64,000 nucleotides of DNA from Coleophoma eucalyptorum (GCA_026120035.1 JALRME010000001.1:633909-697908), one strand, 5' to 3'; positions 35,367 to 47,209 are shown, counted from the first letter of the stretch. Notes: generated from the sequence alone by a model not told the origin. Made by a program: numbers and translations.

Positions 35367-37606
35367 TTATTGAACTGTAACACGTTAGTTAGGCGGCCAG
35401 AAAAGGCAAAGGATTAAAGTGAACAGAGCGGCCTGAAACTCACAATTCCTCAGCCACTTCCTCACCGTCCTGATCTCCCACAAATGCGCATTCCGAATAA
35501 ACTGCGGCTCGGTATCCACGTCCAAGATGCCGTAGCTGTCCCAGTGATGGCCCGAGCCTTCGATCAAGAGTTCAGGATGCAAATCACTCGATGTTCGCTC
35601 CGGGGCGTCGTTGGAGTGGTAGCACATGTCGAGCCATACGTCAGAGCCTGTTAAAGCGAAGGAAATGAGTTTAGTTTCGTCTTCATTTTGCATACGCCGG
35701 CTGCTCGGGAGGAGGGAAACGAGATGGGAGTGACTTACTGCCGTCGACGAACGCTAGGCGGTCTGCACTAAAGTTGTATGATCCGTAGGAAGCGTAGATT
35801 GAGACGTCTGGGGTCGGGGGGATCGAGTTGTATTGCCCGGCTGGGAAGGCCCAGTTGCACCATTGTTGGCTGGGAGTGACTTTTTAATTGAGGGCTCGGG
35901 TATGATGAATAGAGAAGGAGGAGGTGGAGGAAGAGATGGAATGGAGACTTACGTGTACTCGACTTGTAGTACGCGGGAGATGAGAGACGGTCCGTATGCG
36001 GGTGCAGCCTGGTACGCGCCTTGTTCTATGCATGCTGTTGAGTAGCGGTGTTAAAGGTAGTTACTCGGGATATTTTGCGCGGAGAGGTGTGATCTTACAG
36101 GAGTAGAGGTATGAGCGAGTCTCGCTGTTGCTGGTGTCTGCCCAGTATGAGGCTACTCTCCAATCAGCCTCTTACTTCACTTCGAATATGCCACACTCAT
36201 TCCCTCTTTGAAAAAGGAAACAATTTACCATCCTGCGTCCCAAAACACTCCACGCTATTCAAATCCCCACCGCCACAAATCGGGATGACAAACTCTTGGA
36301 TATACCTCGCATAGTTTCCCAAGTTCGTCCATGTTTCACCGTTCGTGTAATTTGCAAGAGCATAATCAACCGAGGTCACGTTCTCTGGTGCATCTAGATT
36401 CGTGACGTTGGTGCAGAAGTACCAGAAATCGTCGGAGCCGTAGTCTGGATCCCAGTTCAACTCTTGCCATGTATTTGTTGGATAGAACATGGGACTGCCA
36501 ACTGCGGAGAGAATTTGTTAGTACATCTTGATGCCTTGGGTTCTTGAAGGGGTTTGGGATGCGCACTTGGGGTTGCAATTGTTGCGGCGAAGTCTCGGAT
36601 GTCGAGGATGCTCTCGAGTCCGAAGATTGCCTTCAGCTGGGTGATTGCTTGCGTCTGGTTGCTGGATACTAGTAGATCAATCTTGTCCACAATTGCATTG
36701 ATGCTAGCAATGCAATCTGAGGGGCCGAATTTTTGAATCGGTGCATACCTTGAAATGTCAGCCTCTTGTTAAAATCTTCTTCAAGGGGTCCGGTAACTGC
36801 AGAGTTAGAACTCACCACTCGGAATATGCTACTTTTGCAATAATTGTGCCGCTACTTGCTATGCCGCCGTAGAGGATATCACCATATGTTTTCACAGAGA
36901 AAGCTGTTTGAGCGCCTGCGAGACTGCCTCCGTAGAGAATCCAAGGTGTGTTTGGTGCAGTTAGTGATGCATTTATGCCTGGGAATGTGGCATGTTGTGC
37001 AAAATATGCGTTATCGGCGATGGCTGTAAGCAACAATCAGTGACCATTTGGATGGGAAGGTCTTATTGACTGCTACGAACTCTGCTCGGTCGTCAAATAA
37101 ACGAGCTCATCGGTTGTGCTGGTGTTGAACGGGTAGCTCTCTCCATAGTATCGGTTCTCGAGGATGACACCCAAGCCATTGGTGGCTTCCATCAAAATCT
37201 GAATGACTGTCGCCAGTCTTAGTCTAAATTTACGTGGGCTTGCTCACTACAACTCACTTCCTGTCTCCAGGTTCGAGAATCGACTTGGTCCACTCGTCTC
37301 ACCACCAATGTAGAGATACACGGGACCTCCAGGCTCGTAGTAGCTGGAGTCGAAATAGTATCGCTGCTTGAACGTTGCATTGGTATGAGGAGTATAGCGC
37401 GAGCTGTTTGGAAAGTGATCGATCTACTAGTGTTAGTACTTCTGTTTTCGAAGCTTCCTTTTCCAACGAGCACAAACAGGCATGTCTATCGTATAGGCCG
37501 GGTAGGTTGAGGTTGTCTGTCGCTTATTGAGTGCCACATTGGTACTTCTTGCGAAGGCACAGTTCCAAAGGCCGGCAACGGCCAAAAGTTGGCTTAAAGC
37601 TCTCAT
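35367..37606 (-). CDS. Secreted serine peptidase, family S28
   Basis: Eleven exons: 37606-37478, 37423-37258, 37206-37081, 37023-36816, 36748-36567, 36501-36229, 36155-36099, 36034-35953, 35869-35739, 35647-35444 and 35374-35367, giving 521 aa. The N-terminus is a signal peptide (LSQLLAVAGLWNCAFA) followed by a KR site that suits a propeptide. The core follows the S28 family: VYLYIGGETSG, ENRYYGESYPF, EQTIADNAYFAQH, the nucleophile in LYGGSLAGAQTAF. The late HHWDSYGILD supplies the His, and the likely Asp lies before it in VWLDMCYHSND. Cysteine-rich patches suit secretion. S28 enzymes cleave after proline or act as dipeptidyl peptidases, usually in acid. The last exon is only 8 nt (stop included). 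The preceding branch site and acceptor are textbook (CTAAC, TTACAG). Confidence 0.88.
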
Positions 37607-38018
37607 GTTGCAAGTGAGGTGGGATTTCCGCGATCACAGATCTGGGACACTTGCGGAGTTATTGCGTCTCTTATAAACAAAACTGTCCTCCTCACTTATG
37701 CAAGTCGTTCGTCGCTGGATCTACATTGCAGGGTGTGCATACGAGTAAAGTGCCGCTTGTGCCAAGCTCCTTCCTAGCAAGGAAGGCACGATGGAAGCCA
37801 GGGGTCTGTCGGGCCTGCATGCACATGCAAAAAAGTCTTGATTTCCAACCTCGCATACACTGACTGTGCCTTTTCCCACTTTTGGGCCACCAGATCGCAA
37901 TTTCAGAGAAGGAGTTGCGCCTAAATCTGGTATGGATCTTAATATCTGCCGATCTATGGCCACGATCCCGCTTGGCAAAAGAGAAATGGTCTTTCAAGCG
38001 ACCTGACAAGACCTGCTA
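37607..38018. other. Intergenic, 0.4 kb, no gene seen
   Basis: It holds the S28 peptidase promoter and the 3' UTR of the P450 gene. Frames on both strands have no recognisable features. Confidence 0.5.
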
Positions 38019-39909
38019 CTACTCACGCTCCTTCACAACCCTCACTTGCAGGCCTTTGGAACCAGGCATTGGCATGCCTACAAAGCAGTCCCGGACGCTT
38101 TCCATATCTCTTTCTCGGACAGTGTCGTATAGTTCAAACTCAAACCTTCTGACTACGGCTGCTGTCGCGAGATATAGCTCGGCCATTGCAAGACTGCATG
38201 GGTACTTAGTATGTGGAAAAAAGAAGCATTTGGGTTGACTTACTTCTGGCCTAAGCAACCCCTCGAGCCTTTCGCAAAAGTGACCAGGAATCGCTCAAGA
38301 TTTTCCTCTTTCTCTTCATTCTGGATCCATCGCGACGGGTTGAATACCGTGGGATTAGTGAAGATTGTGGGGTCCATAAGGATGAATGGGATCGACATGC
38401 TTATTGGTGTCTATAATGGCATGTTAAATCATATCATGATAAATGGAGGTGGCAGGTATGCTTCAAGTTGTAACTCACGTTTGGCGGAATTGCCCAGTTC
38501 TTGTATTTCAGTGTTTCAGTTGGGTCCATGAGCTGGAGTCGGTTCATCACTGCATTGCTGATACGCAAGCCCTCGTTGATGCAAGAAGTCTTGAGAAATT
38601 TTAGTGAGATTTCGACCGAATGGAAATCGAGTCAGGAGACATACCAAGAATTCACATTTCTCCAAAACATTCCAATCGGCAAGAACTTTAGAATCAGGCA
38701 TGACCTCATCCACTTCTTTTCTGAGGCGTTCGAGGTAATTAGGATTTGCGAGGATGTGATAAAATATTGTCGACAATATCTTACTTGTCGTCTCAGCCCC
38801 TGCAACTACGATCACAAAGCCCTCATCAGTGAGTCGATCGACCTCTTTCTCCTGTGCTGGCAGAGTGCTATCGAGCAAGGTATGGAACACAGTTCTCTGG
38901 CCTTTCTGACTGGTAACTGCTTTCTCCTTGCCGAGATTCTTTCTTTCTTCGACAATCCGTTCTACTTGCTCATGTACAGCCTATTTTCGGTCAGTTTTGT
39001 TAGGATCTTTGGGGGAAAAAATCAATGCTGCTCACATCTCGCGCTCCCAAGAACAGCGCCATATCCGGTACTAAGATTTTGACTAGACTTCTTGGTAGCA
39101 GGTTCATCGACTGCGCCATGATTGGAAACTGCTTCATGAGCGGAACTGGCTCAAAAAGTCCACTCATAGTGTCCTTCCATCGTGGGGAAAATTGGGGGTC
39201 TTTCAGACATTCCCAACTCTTGTTGAAGGAGTAGTCTGTGATTACATCTAGAGTCAAGGCCGTGAATGCTCGTCCAGCAACCAGTGGCTCGCCTCGCTTC
39301 AGGAAGCCTGCAATGCCTTCGCACATCATACTGACTTTCTGTTTGATAAGTGGTTCCAACTCGCTCACCGCGCGTTTGGAGAAGAACGGAAGAAGAGGTG
39401 CCTTGCGCGACCGGTGAATATCGCGAGAAGCTGTTTGTGCAACTTTTGTTCTGTTAGTCATTACTAGCTACACAAGACCTGGGAAGCCATACGAGATCCA
39501 GGCGAGCCATTGGCTTTGTGGTTTCGGAGCCATTTGTCTCGCCTGCCAGAATTATACAATTTCTCATACCAATACGGATCCTTGACGGCAATTTCATCGG
39601 GGTTTATCCTCACAATTGGCCCTGATACCGGTTTAGTCTTGCTCGATAAAATACTCTCTAGATGGGGGGGGGGTTACCATAAATCTCGTGTAGTTTTTCA
39701 ATATGGTATGATCCTTGTCCGGGAAATGGACCTGCAATGCAGTCCTGATAGAAGTCATACCAATAGGTTGCCGCAGCAAGTTTGGGACCTGGAAATCTTG
39801 CCAATGGGTGGAGATAGAGTCGATAGATCGTTAGTGCAATTGTATAGATGACTATAGCACCGAGCGACAGAATCAGCCAGAGTGGGACATCATGAAGCGA
39901 CAGCATCAT
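38019..39909 (-). CDS. Cytochrome P450 monooxygenase (E-class, group I)
   Basis: Exons 39909-39678, 39621-39493, 39430-39036, 38980-38645, 38589-38479, 38410-38244 and 38193-38019 encode 514 aa. An N-terminal membrane anchor (PLWLILSLGAIVIYTIALT) precedes the proline hinge HPLARFPGPKLAA. The I-helix oxygen motif is VVAGAETTSK, the K-helix ExxR is NEGLR, the PERF region is FNPSRW, and the heme loop is FAKGSRGCLG, with the axial Cys. All key residues are present, so an ER-anchored monooxygenase is expected. HPLARFPGPK and NEGLRIS place it among fungal secondary-metabolism or detoxification P450s; resemblance to trichodiene oxygenase-like families is an impression only. Intron 1 has a run of ten C right after the donor GTAA, see findings. 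No biosynthetic core enzyme is nearby. Confidence 0.88.
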
Positions 39910-41689
39910 TAATAGACAGATGCCAAGAAGTAATGAAAGAATTGAAGAATAGAATGAAAATAATCAATTTCATGCTACAATTAGGAGCTCTTATATATTT
40001 CACAGTCGAGGGCTCCGATCTGGTTGGTGCTGACACTCGGAAACACTCAACGCTAGTTGACGTCAGCCCAGTTTCTTCGCCGTGCTCGCGTTCGCGTTGC
40101 CTCAACGAATCAGATTTGGCAGCTTACTAAAATGGTACTAAGTAATATCAATGTAGCACTCTTGATCTTTACTCGGATTTTGCAAAACCTTATCCTAGAA
40201 TGATAAAGAGAGGAATTAGGTATTAATTCTGACTTTACTGTGCCTGGTTTGTGCACGTAACAGAATTAAGGCACGACAATGCGAGGGCCCAGACTTAGGA
40301 CATGCGACTAGCTAGTAGCTAAAATGCCCAGATATAAGTATATCAAATCAAAGTCAACATAGAAATAAAGGCTGGTGATCTTCTAGTGATTCCATGGGTG
40401 AGGGTTATTCGTAACACAGAACTGGTACCCCCTGTTTTGTTTTAATTGTCCTCTGTAATCTGTTTATAGGTAACGACTACTCTGCTATCTACCGGAGGCA
40501 TAGTATCACCTCCAAAGGCACAGCATATCCATCCGATTCTTGGTGACGCGATATTTATGAGACCCACAGGAAACACAGTAAGTAGTTGAATGTTGCACTG
40601 ACTCTTCTAATCATCTCTCGCGTGCTTAAGCCTTTTACTGTCCGTTTTCAACCTCTCCATATCTTCCTTAGTCCTCGTCTCCTGTCATCCTTTAATGTTT
40701 GGCCAATACTCAGAGGGTTACTTTTGAGTGAGTGAATTGGGAGTTTGCAATTGAATATATCAAGGTTAATAGATATACAAATACAAATTTCTTTTCACGT
40801 CAGAGCTTTCGGAAGGTCAATGTAAAGTTGAAATATGAGAAGGAAAAGGAGGCATTGTTCAAAACTTTGCCAATATCATTTCACTCGTTCATGATGTTCT
40901 GTCTCGAGGGAAAGAGATGGAAATGAGCAGCTGAGGCTTACTAAGCCAGAACTGGGCCTGGTATAATTTGGACTGATCAAGTTTGTGTAACATATCTAAA
41001 AGAGAAATGAAGTTTGCGCTAGAAAATCCACGATGTGGTTTGTGGGCGAGAAACAGATGCAAAATGCTTGACAGGAAGCAATCAACGATTTTCGTAGACA
41101 AAATAATCAAGAGAAACAAGACAGGCTTTCAGAATAGCGCAAGTATTTGCTCTGGAAACTTTACGATACCAAACCTCGGCCGGGAGCTCGCAGCAGCGTG
41201 AGCTAGTAAAGAGTCGTTTGCATTGTAGACATTGCAAAACCTGCACATTTCGAGATAAAAATCATACACCATACTGATGGGTTGTAAAGCGTACTGGTGT
41301 TCAAGCAGCCTGAAGTAACAAAGGTCCTCTGTATAAAAACTCTTCCATCTACTCTCTCTCTCTCTCGCGCACACAAATATTTGATCTTCAAAGTATAAAG
41401 CTAAGGTCGTCTTGACATCACGTACTTCTCAGCAGTCTCTAGCGGCCTACGGCATAACTAATTTACATGCTGCGAAAGATGGCTCATCATCTAATCCTAC
41501 AGCAGTATCTTCGACGCGTCTTTACGCGTCCTCTCTTCATATCTTAATCTCTCTCCTCTTCATATTCACCATTTTAACGACGTCTCTTAATCATCCTTGT
41601 CACAATTTTGATTCATCGCATCTCCGATATCTCCCTTCATCATCTCAAATCGTTAATTCCCAGCAATCCCAGGCCTTCAAACTTACGCA
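39910..41689. other. Intergenic, 1.8 kb, no gene seen
   Basis: It is a divergent region between the P450 start and the first 2EXR gene. It is AT-rich with scattered short frames, such as 40732-40926, that lack recognisable features. A CT microsatellite lies at 41352-41366, shortly upstream of the 2EXR leader. Confidence 0.5.
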
Positions 41690-42451
41690 ATGAAGCTTCG
41701 ATCTGGCCATGCTACTGGTGATGATGTCGTCAAAGCAGCTGGTAAGATCCAAACATAACTAGACTACTCTATTAATATTAATGCTCGCATAGAGGAACAG
41801 CCCACTACTTTCCATCTGTTTCCCAAGCTACCCGCCGAACTTCGCATGGAAATCTGGAAGCTCTCCATCGAACCACGCGCTGTGTACCGCCAGAGTAACC
41901 GCATGAGTAGCCGTCAACCTCCAAGCATCTTGTCTGCTTGTATCGAGTCGCGAATCATTGGCCGTGAATGGTACACATTCAAACCGCTGCCATACATCAG
42001 TGCCCTCCGCTCGATCTACTTCGACTACAACCATGACATGTTGGTCATAAAAGACGACAGAGATCTGAAATCCATATTGATCAAGGAGCGCTGGATGGTT
42101 GATGATGAAAAGATCCAGCACGTGGCAATCAATGTAACACAGTGGCGCTCTACGCCCACTTGCGACCCAAACGCGCCACAAGGCGTCTGCATACACTGCT
42201 ACGGCATTCGGCAATGGCCATTCTTGAAGTCTATCTCTATTTTCGAGGAAAGATATGATGACGCTCCATCACACGGAATCAGAATTGTGGACGTCCATCA
42301 GCTTTCAACTTACAATAAGAAGGATATTGAAATGTGGGAGGAGCTGGATAAGGAGCCAAGAACGAAGAATCCTAAGTGGAACAGACCCAAAATTTGTCTT
42401 GTGGAGCTCCTCCAGAGCAAGAAAAGGAGCCTGGGAAAGATAAAACAATGA
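41690..42451 (+). CDS. 2EXR-domain protein, tandem copy 1
   Basis: Exons 41690-41741 and 41793-42451 give 236 aa. After a short basic start (MKLRSGHATG) comes the 2EXR domain: FHLFPKLPAELRMEIWKLSI, then EPRAVYR, ACIESRIIG and a strand-rich region (YISALRSIYFDYNHDM, HVAINVTQW). The tail NPKWNRPKICLVELLQ is shared with the next gene. 2EXR proteins are a large, expanded family in Leotiomycetes and other Pezizomycotina; their function is unknown, though the first helix resembles an F-box. It could be a substrate-recognition or transcription-related protein, but nothing here decides. It sits 0.8 kb upstream of a paralogue on the same strand, which suggests a local duplication. Confidence 0.75.
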
Positions 42452-43226
42452 GAAAGCACTATTATGGAGTGACCCATGAAAATGCCCAGGGATAAAGGAA
42501 GAACGATCGTTGTGTGCAACAAAGCATTTGCTAGGAAAGTCAAGTTCTCAATCTGAGACTCACAAGGGGAAAACGATAGCGGTATCGTCACGCTACAGAG
42601 AGCTTAAATGTAATGTACTCGTGCTGGGAAATACATCTGATCTTGCACTCCAAGTTTTCCCTTGTTATCAGTTGGGTGAGAGTGATAAAGGACGCAATAG
42701 CTAAATAGGTTAATGTAAGAAATACACTCTATTGCAAATTGATAAACCCCTGAGCACTTACTTCGGTTTTCAATTAGCTACGAATATTCTCATCGGACCA
42801 TTTCTGCCTTAGTTACTTTCCCTAGAGCTGAATGCCCAAAATGCTGCCTATGAAATCCACTGTGTAAGACATCAAAGGTGGCCTAAACGAGTCAGGCACC
42901 TCTGTGCTATATATCTTCACTTCCTTCCCATACCGTTTCTTCACTTTACCAACGCGGCCACACAACTGCAAAAATCATCGTGAAGTAGACACAGCCCAGT
43001 CTAAGTCTTCCATTGCTTTGGAAACTGAGGTACAAACTTCTTCCTCTCCAACTCACATATTCACTTTAGTAATGTTAACATGTTATACTTAGTGTTCCTT
43101 GATCCACAGTATTGAGAAATACAGAACAACGAGATATAAATGTATGCATATCTTGCAACCTTCTGCGTCCTTCTTTATTTAAGGCGCAAAACTGCAAACA
43201 CCCGTACCTTTTACCAATTCATGACC
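42452..43226. other. Intergenic between the two 2EXR genes
   Basis: It holds the 3' UTR of copy 1 and the promoter of copy 2, 775 bp. The kinase-like, transporter-like and repeat classes were looked for and not seen. An in-frame extension of copy 2 to 43140 exists (hydrophobic, FCVLLYL) but copy 1 supports the later start. Confidence 0.5.
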
Positions 43227-44009
43227 ATGAAGCTCCGATCTGGTAAGGAGTCAGGCTGTAACGCAACCGCCTCAGTTGTGACCAAGAGAAGGAAGAAGGC
43301 ATTGAAATGCAAAAGAAAGTCCAGCCCGCAACCACTTCTACAAACCTTCTGTTACTTCTCGAAACTTCCAGCTGAGATTCGCAAGCAGATCTGGCAACTC
43401 AGCATCCAACCTCGCGTTCTGTACTGCCCTGGCGGCGTTAAGCAATACAGAATCCCCATCCCACCCCTCATGCATGCTTGCTATGAGTCAAGAGTAATCG
43501 GGAAGGACGTTTATCAACAAGTTAGATGGTTTGGCGACGATGACGAGCAGTCATATTTCAACCTGAAGGAAGATAGCTTCTTGATATATGATCTCGCAGA
43601 CGTCGATAATCTGAGAGCGCTAGGCAACTTGGCATTCCATCAGATCCAACACATCAGCATCTCCGTAACTCTCTGGGCGGCGGATAGCTGTATTCGGTGT
43701 CGGCATAGCTTGGGGAACACTACAAGACTGAACACGACCAGAAAAATGGCATCTTTGCAGACCATCTCAGTCCTTACCTCGCGGAGCAGAATAACGACTG
43801 GCTTGTCCACCTGCACCGTAAAAGAGGTCGGTAGCTTAGGCATCACCTCCCCGATTTCCTGCTGGTCTCAGGATCTGTGGCATTCAGGAAGTCTTCCATT
43901 AACAGAGGGCTACATCAGCGACTGGCAGACCTGTGACACCCAAAGTAGGGTAAAATACCCTCGGTGGAAAAAGGTCACTTTGAAACTTGGCGAGCTTCAT
44001 CAGCAATGA
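43227..44009 (+). CDS. 2EXR-domain protein, tandem copy 2
   Basis: A single exon of 260 aa from the ATG at 43227. The start MKLRSGKESG matches copy 1 (MKLRSG), which is why this ATG was chosen over 43140 or 43221. The 2EXR core is FCYFSKLPAEIRKQIWQLSI, with QPRVLYC, HACYESRVIG and IQHISISVTLW. The basic run KRRKKALKCKRK near residue 20 looks like a nuclear localisation signal, absent from copy 1. A middle stretch (about residues 165-220) is Ser/Thr-rich and diverges from copy 1, but the end VKYPRWKKVTLKLGEL re-aligns. No intron is needed here, whereas copy 1 has one near its N-terminus. The function is unknown. Confidence 0.72.
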   Translation: MKLRSGKESGCNATASVVTKRRKKALKCKRKSSPQPLLQTFCYFSKLPAEIRKQIWQLSIQPRVLYCPGGVKQYRIPIPPLMHACYESRVIGKDVYQQVRWFGDDDEQSYFNLKEDSFLIYDLADVDNLRALGNLAFHQIQHISISVTLWAADSCIRCRHSLGNTTRLNTTRKMASLQTISVLTSRSRITTGLSTCTVKEVGSLGITSPISCWSQDLWHSGSLPLTEGYISDWQTCDTQSRVKYPRWKKVTLKLGELHQQ

Positions 44010-44778
44010 AAAACCAAATGGGTAAAAAAATGGCGGGGGAGGATAGAGAGATATTTCCTACGGTGTTGCTGAGAAATATAGACATGTGGAATGAGAGCCG
44101 GACTGCCTGAGATCAGGCACTGAGTGAGATTAGATTTGCTTCACGTTCAGCATCCACTTTCCGGGTCTAGCTTTGGAGGGTGCATCAACAATGGTTCGGA
44201 CGTGAAGCAGGCAGCCTTAAAGCGGGGGGGGGGGGGAGGGTGGAGCTGGTAGACAGGGTATTTACTACGACAGAGACATGGCGGCTGGACCCTGTGCTGG
44301 TTTCATTTAATTTAGAATATTCTGAATGTGGAATATCTCGAATATTTATCAAGGATATGATGGTGTTGTGGAAGGCCAGTTATTTCTTTGAGGTACATAA
44401 TTTACTATTTCCACACCCGCCTTGGGTATCTGGAGGAACCTTTTATATGAATTCGATAACTGTAAGCCACGAGCAAGTCCCCGTTTCCCATCTCTTGTGA
44501 CCACATCTTGACCAGGTCTCCACCGACCTCATTAGCCCAGGCTACTGCTTGCGGAGGCTTGTTTGGGTGAGATTCTTTGAATAGAGTACACTATGGTTGG
44601 CTCGAGTAATGGTTTTTAGGGCCGCCAACATTGAGGCTCGTCACAAAGACAGCCAAACGATGCCAGGATGCCGCAGGATTAAGGCTCAAGCAATACATTG
44701 CATTTTGATCTGCTATCTGCAGGACCTCGAACGCCAGAACTCCAGGCCATACCTAATCCAACACGCACAACACAGAGC
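44010..44778. other. Intergenic, 0.8 kb, with a G homopolymer
   Basis: It lies between the end of 2EXR copy 2 and the 3' end of RPF2 (convergent). A run of thirteen G occupies 44224-44236. No gene was recognised. Frames at 44180-44500 and 44597-44782 lack recognisable features. Confidence 0.5.
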
Positions 44779-45817
44779 CTAATTCCGTCTTGACTTCTTC
44801 TTGCCCTCCTCCTCACTGACAGGCTCATCCTCCATCTCATCATCGAAATCATCATCGACCACATCACGGCTACGCTTCAGACCCTTCATCTTTCTCGTTT
44901 GCAGCTCGCTGAGATCCTGCTTTCCGAGATGGATACGTCCAATCTTGTCTCCAACAATATCAGTGCTGATATTCTTCTTCGGTCGCTCGGCATTGGTGCG
45001 TGCCCGCTTCATGGCTTCCTTCAATATGCTCTCATCCGCCTCACGTACTCGCCCGACTCGGAAGTCCATGCGTGGTCCCATCTCCTCAACCTCAACTCGG
45101 GGAAGCTTCTGGCCGCTCTTCTTGGTCTTGATCAAGTAAACGCGAAGGTGGATTTGTGGCTTGGATTCGGCGCCATCGACGATGTCTTGGGCGCTGATGC
45201 TGACAATGTATTGGAGACCCTCGACATCGACCTTGTCGGCTGGCTCACCCTTGAAGAAATCGATGAAGAAGGACTTGGCAAGTGTATACTCGTCTGAGAC
45301 GGGTGATTCAAATGGCGTTCCCGAGAAAACAAGCATAGGCTTCAGTCCAACGGCGCACTTTTTGTTCTTAAACTGAGCTAATGTCCTGAACGTGTCCGCA
45401 TCCAAGTTCAATTCCAACATATCCAAGATCTTGTGTCCGAAGCACCGGGCCAGCGTAATTGCGTGTGGTCTCTTCTTGTTCGAGCTTCCAAAGACCAGGA
45501 TGCCAGCATCGTTCTTCTCGCTGAAGAATTCCAATGAGGATGGATCCTCAAAGGGGTGGATCTCATTCTTCTTGGTGAACTTCTTGGCAAGTGGGATGCG
45601 CAGTTGGTAGAGATCTGTGAGTGCGTTTTGAGTGATTTGCGAGCATGAGGTTCCTCGAAGGAATAGAGCCGTCTTGGGGTTCTCGATCGCCTTGGGCGCT
45701 TTCTTGTCCAAAGCTCTCTTGGAGCGCGCGTTGCGGGGTTTTCTATTATTTAATTAGCTGTGATGCGCAAATGGAGACCATTTGGGAAATGAAAGGTGCT
45801 CACATTTGTCGCAACAT
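44779..45817 (-). CDS. RPF2: Ribosome production factor 2 (Brix domain)
   Basis: Two exons, 45817-45804 (14 nt) and 45742-44779, with a 61 bp intron, encode 325 aa. The start MLRQIKPRNARSKRAL is a near-exact match to the conserved Rpf2 N-terminus and confirms the tiny first exon. The Brix domain covers about residues 30-240 (TALFLRGTSCSQIT, HPFEDPSSLEFFSEKNDA, KKRPHAITLARCFGHKI, MLVFSGTPFES). The tail is acidic then basic (DDDFDDEMEDEPVSEEE, KKKSRRN). Rpf2 works with Rrs1 in the nucleolus to bring the 5S RNP into the 60S precursor. It is divergent from the PXMP4-like gene over 485 bp. Confidence 0.94.
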
Positions 45818-46302
45818 GTTGAAGGTGTGGGGTGCTGTCAATTGAAAAAGATATTGTATGGTCGTCTCGCGCCGTCAAGCCAGACGAAAAGTTGGAGGTC
45901 GAAAATAAAATGTCCTGCCAAGACTTCTCTAATCGTTTATCGCAGAATCGATACCTCAGGCAACAGACCAGGCATTTCCAAAAACATGTATGTAATCACA
46001 TGCAAAGGCGGCCTCCCGCCCGCTAGTGCCTGATTAGATCTGGGGAAGATTGAAATGATGCGCCCGCCTTTTGTCAACCTCGTGCCGGACAGATTCAGAT
46101 GCAGATGTTGCTTTCTCTAATCTACATCCACAACAACGACGAATTGATGCCTGGGCTTTTTTGACCTTTCCTTAATACCGTGCATACAGACCTATGCAAA
46201 GACACCGATAGCAAAACCTTCTTCCCAACCGCTAGGTATTTACAACCCTGGACACCAGTGCCGGAAGAATATAGAAGAGCCGAGGTCAAATAAGCCGACG
46301 CG
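45818..46302. promoter_or_regulatory. Shared divergent promoter of RPF2 and PXMP4-like gene
   Basis: It is 485 bp between the two start codons and contains no gene. I did not recognise specific factor sites. Confidence 0.5.
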
Positions 46303-47209
46303 ATGTCAAGAACAATTCCGAGCGTGGAAGTGATCAAGGCAAGTACTGTTCATTTACGTCGATTCCAAGCCATGTCTAATGTTTCAATGATGCAGAAAGC
46401 GCTAGAAAGCATCATCTTAGATCCAAAGTACGCCGATATACTCGCCATCGTCAAAGGAGCGCGTAATGGTGCTGTCTATGGCTGTAAAGTGCGCTTTCCG
46501 CATGCGCTGGTGTGAGTATTGCCTGGTGTATCTCTCAAGCAGTAGTCAGGCTGACAGGTCGGGCAGTATGATCTTTCTCTTTCGATCGGGAACCGTGCGC
46601 GAGAAGTTATACCTCATCTACCGTGCAACGAGGACACATGCACAGAACCTGGCCAAGTATGCTACAGTATATAAGACAACGATGTTGCTGTTGAAACATT
46701 TCGGGGGAACTCCTGGGAAAGAAGGTGCGCCATTTCTGATTTGAGACTAGGGATTAGGATGTGCTAATGATAGTGTGTGTGTGTAGGTCGTTATGATACA
46801 CTCATTGCAGGACTTCTAGGAGGATACGTAGTCTTTGGACGACGCTCAAAACATGGACATGTTTCCTCAGTGAGCAAACAAATAGTCATCTTCGGTACAA
46901 ATCCCCCCCCCTCCTCTCTAGGCCCTCGCTAATCTACTACGCTCTACAGTCTTCGCACGAGCCTGCCTTTCACTAGCCCTCCTCTCTGTCCGACCCAGCA
47001 CAGGTATTGTCCGCAGCACCGAGCTCCAGAAGAAGATCGAATACAACGCGTGGCCCGTCTTTGCAGCGTCTAGTTGGGGCTTGATCATGTATCTCTTCAG
47101 GTGGCATCCCGATACCGTACAGGCTGGGCTCAGGAGCAGTATGGATTACATTTATGTGCAGAGTGACCATTGGGATAGTTTGAGAAACTTTATCATTCAC
47201 AACAAATAA
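46303..47209 (+). CDS. Peroxisomal membrane protein 4 (PMP24/PXMP4), Tim17/22/23-like
   Basis: Exons 46303-46338, 46396-46511, 46567-46724, 46787-46894 and 46950-47209 give 225 aa. ARNGAVYGCKVRFPHALV and LFRSGTVREKL are the PXMP4 signature, followed by THAQNLAKYATVYK and the glycine-rich segment TLIAGLLGGYVVFG. Several hydrophobic helices suit a multi-pass peroxisomal membrane protein. The function in fungi is poorly known. Intron 1 appears to use a GC donor: AAG|GCAAGT ... ATGCAG, 57 bp, with a branch CTAAT. The frame is also open through it, so an unspliced form with 19 extra residues is possible. Intron 3 contains a GT repeat (46773-46784). The gene is divergent from RPF2. Confidence 0.88.

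Noticed and set aside
35367..39909. S28 peptidase and P450 as a functional pair
   Set aside because: Same strand and adjacent, but nothing in either protein connects them; proximity alone is not enough.
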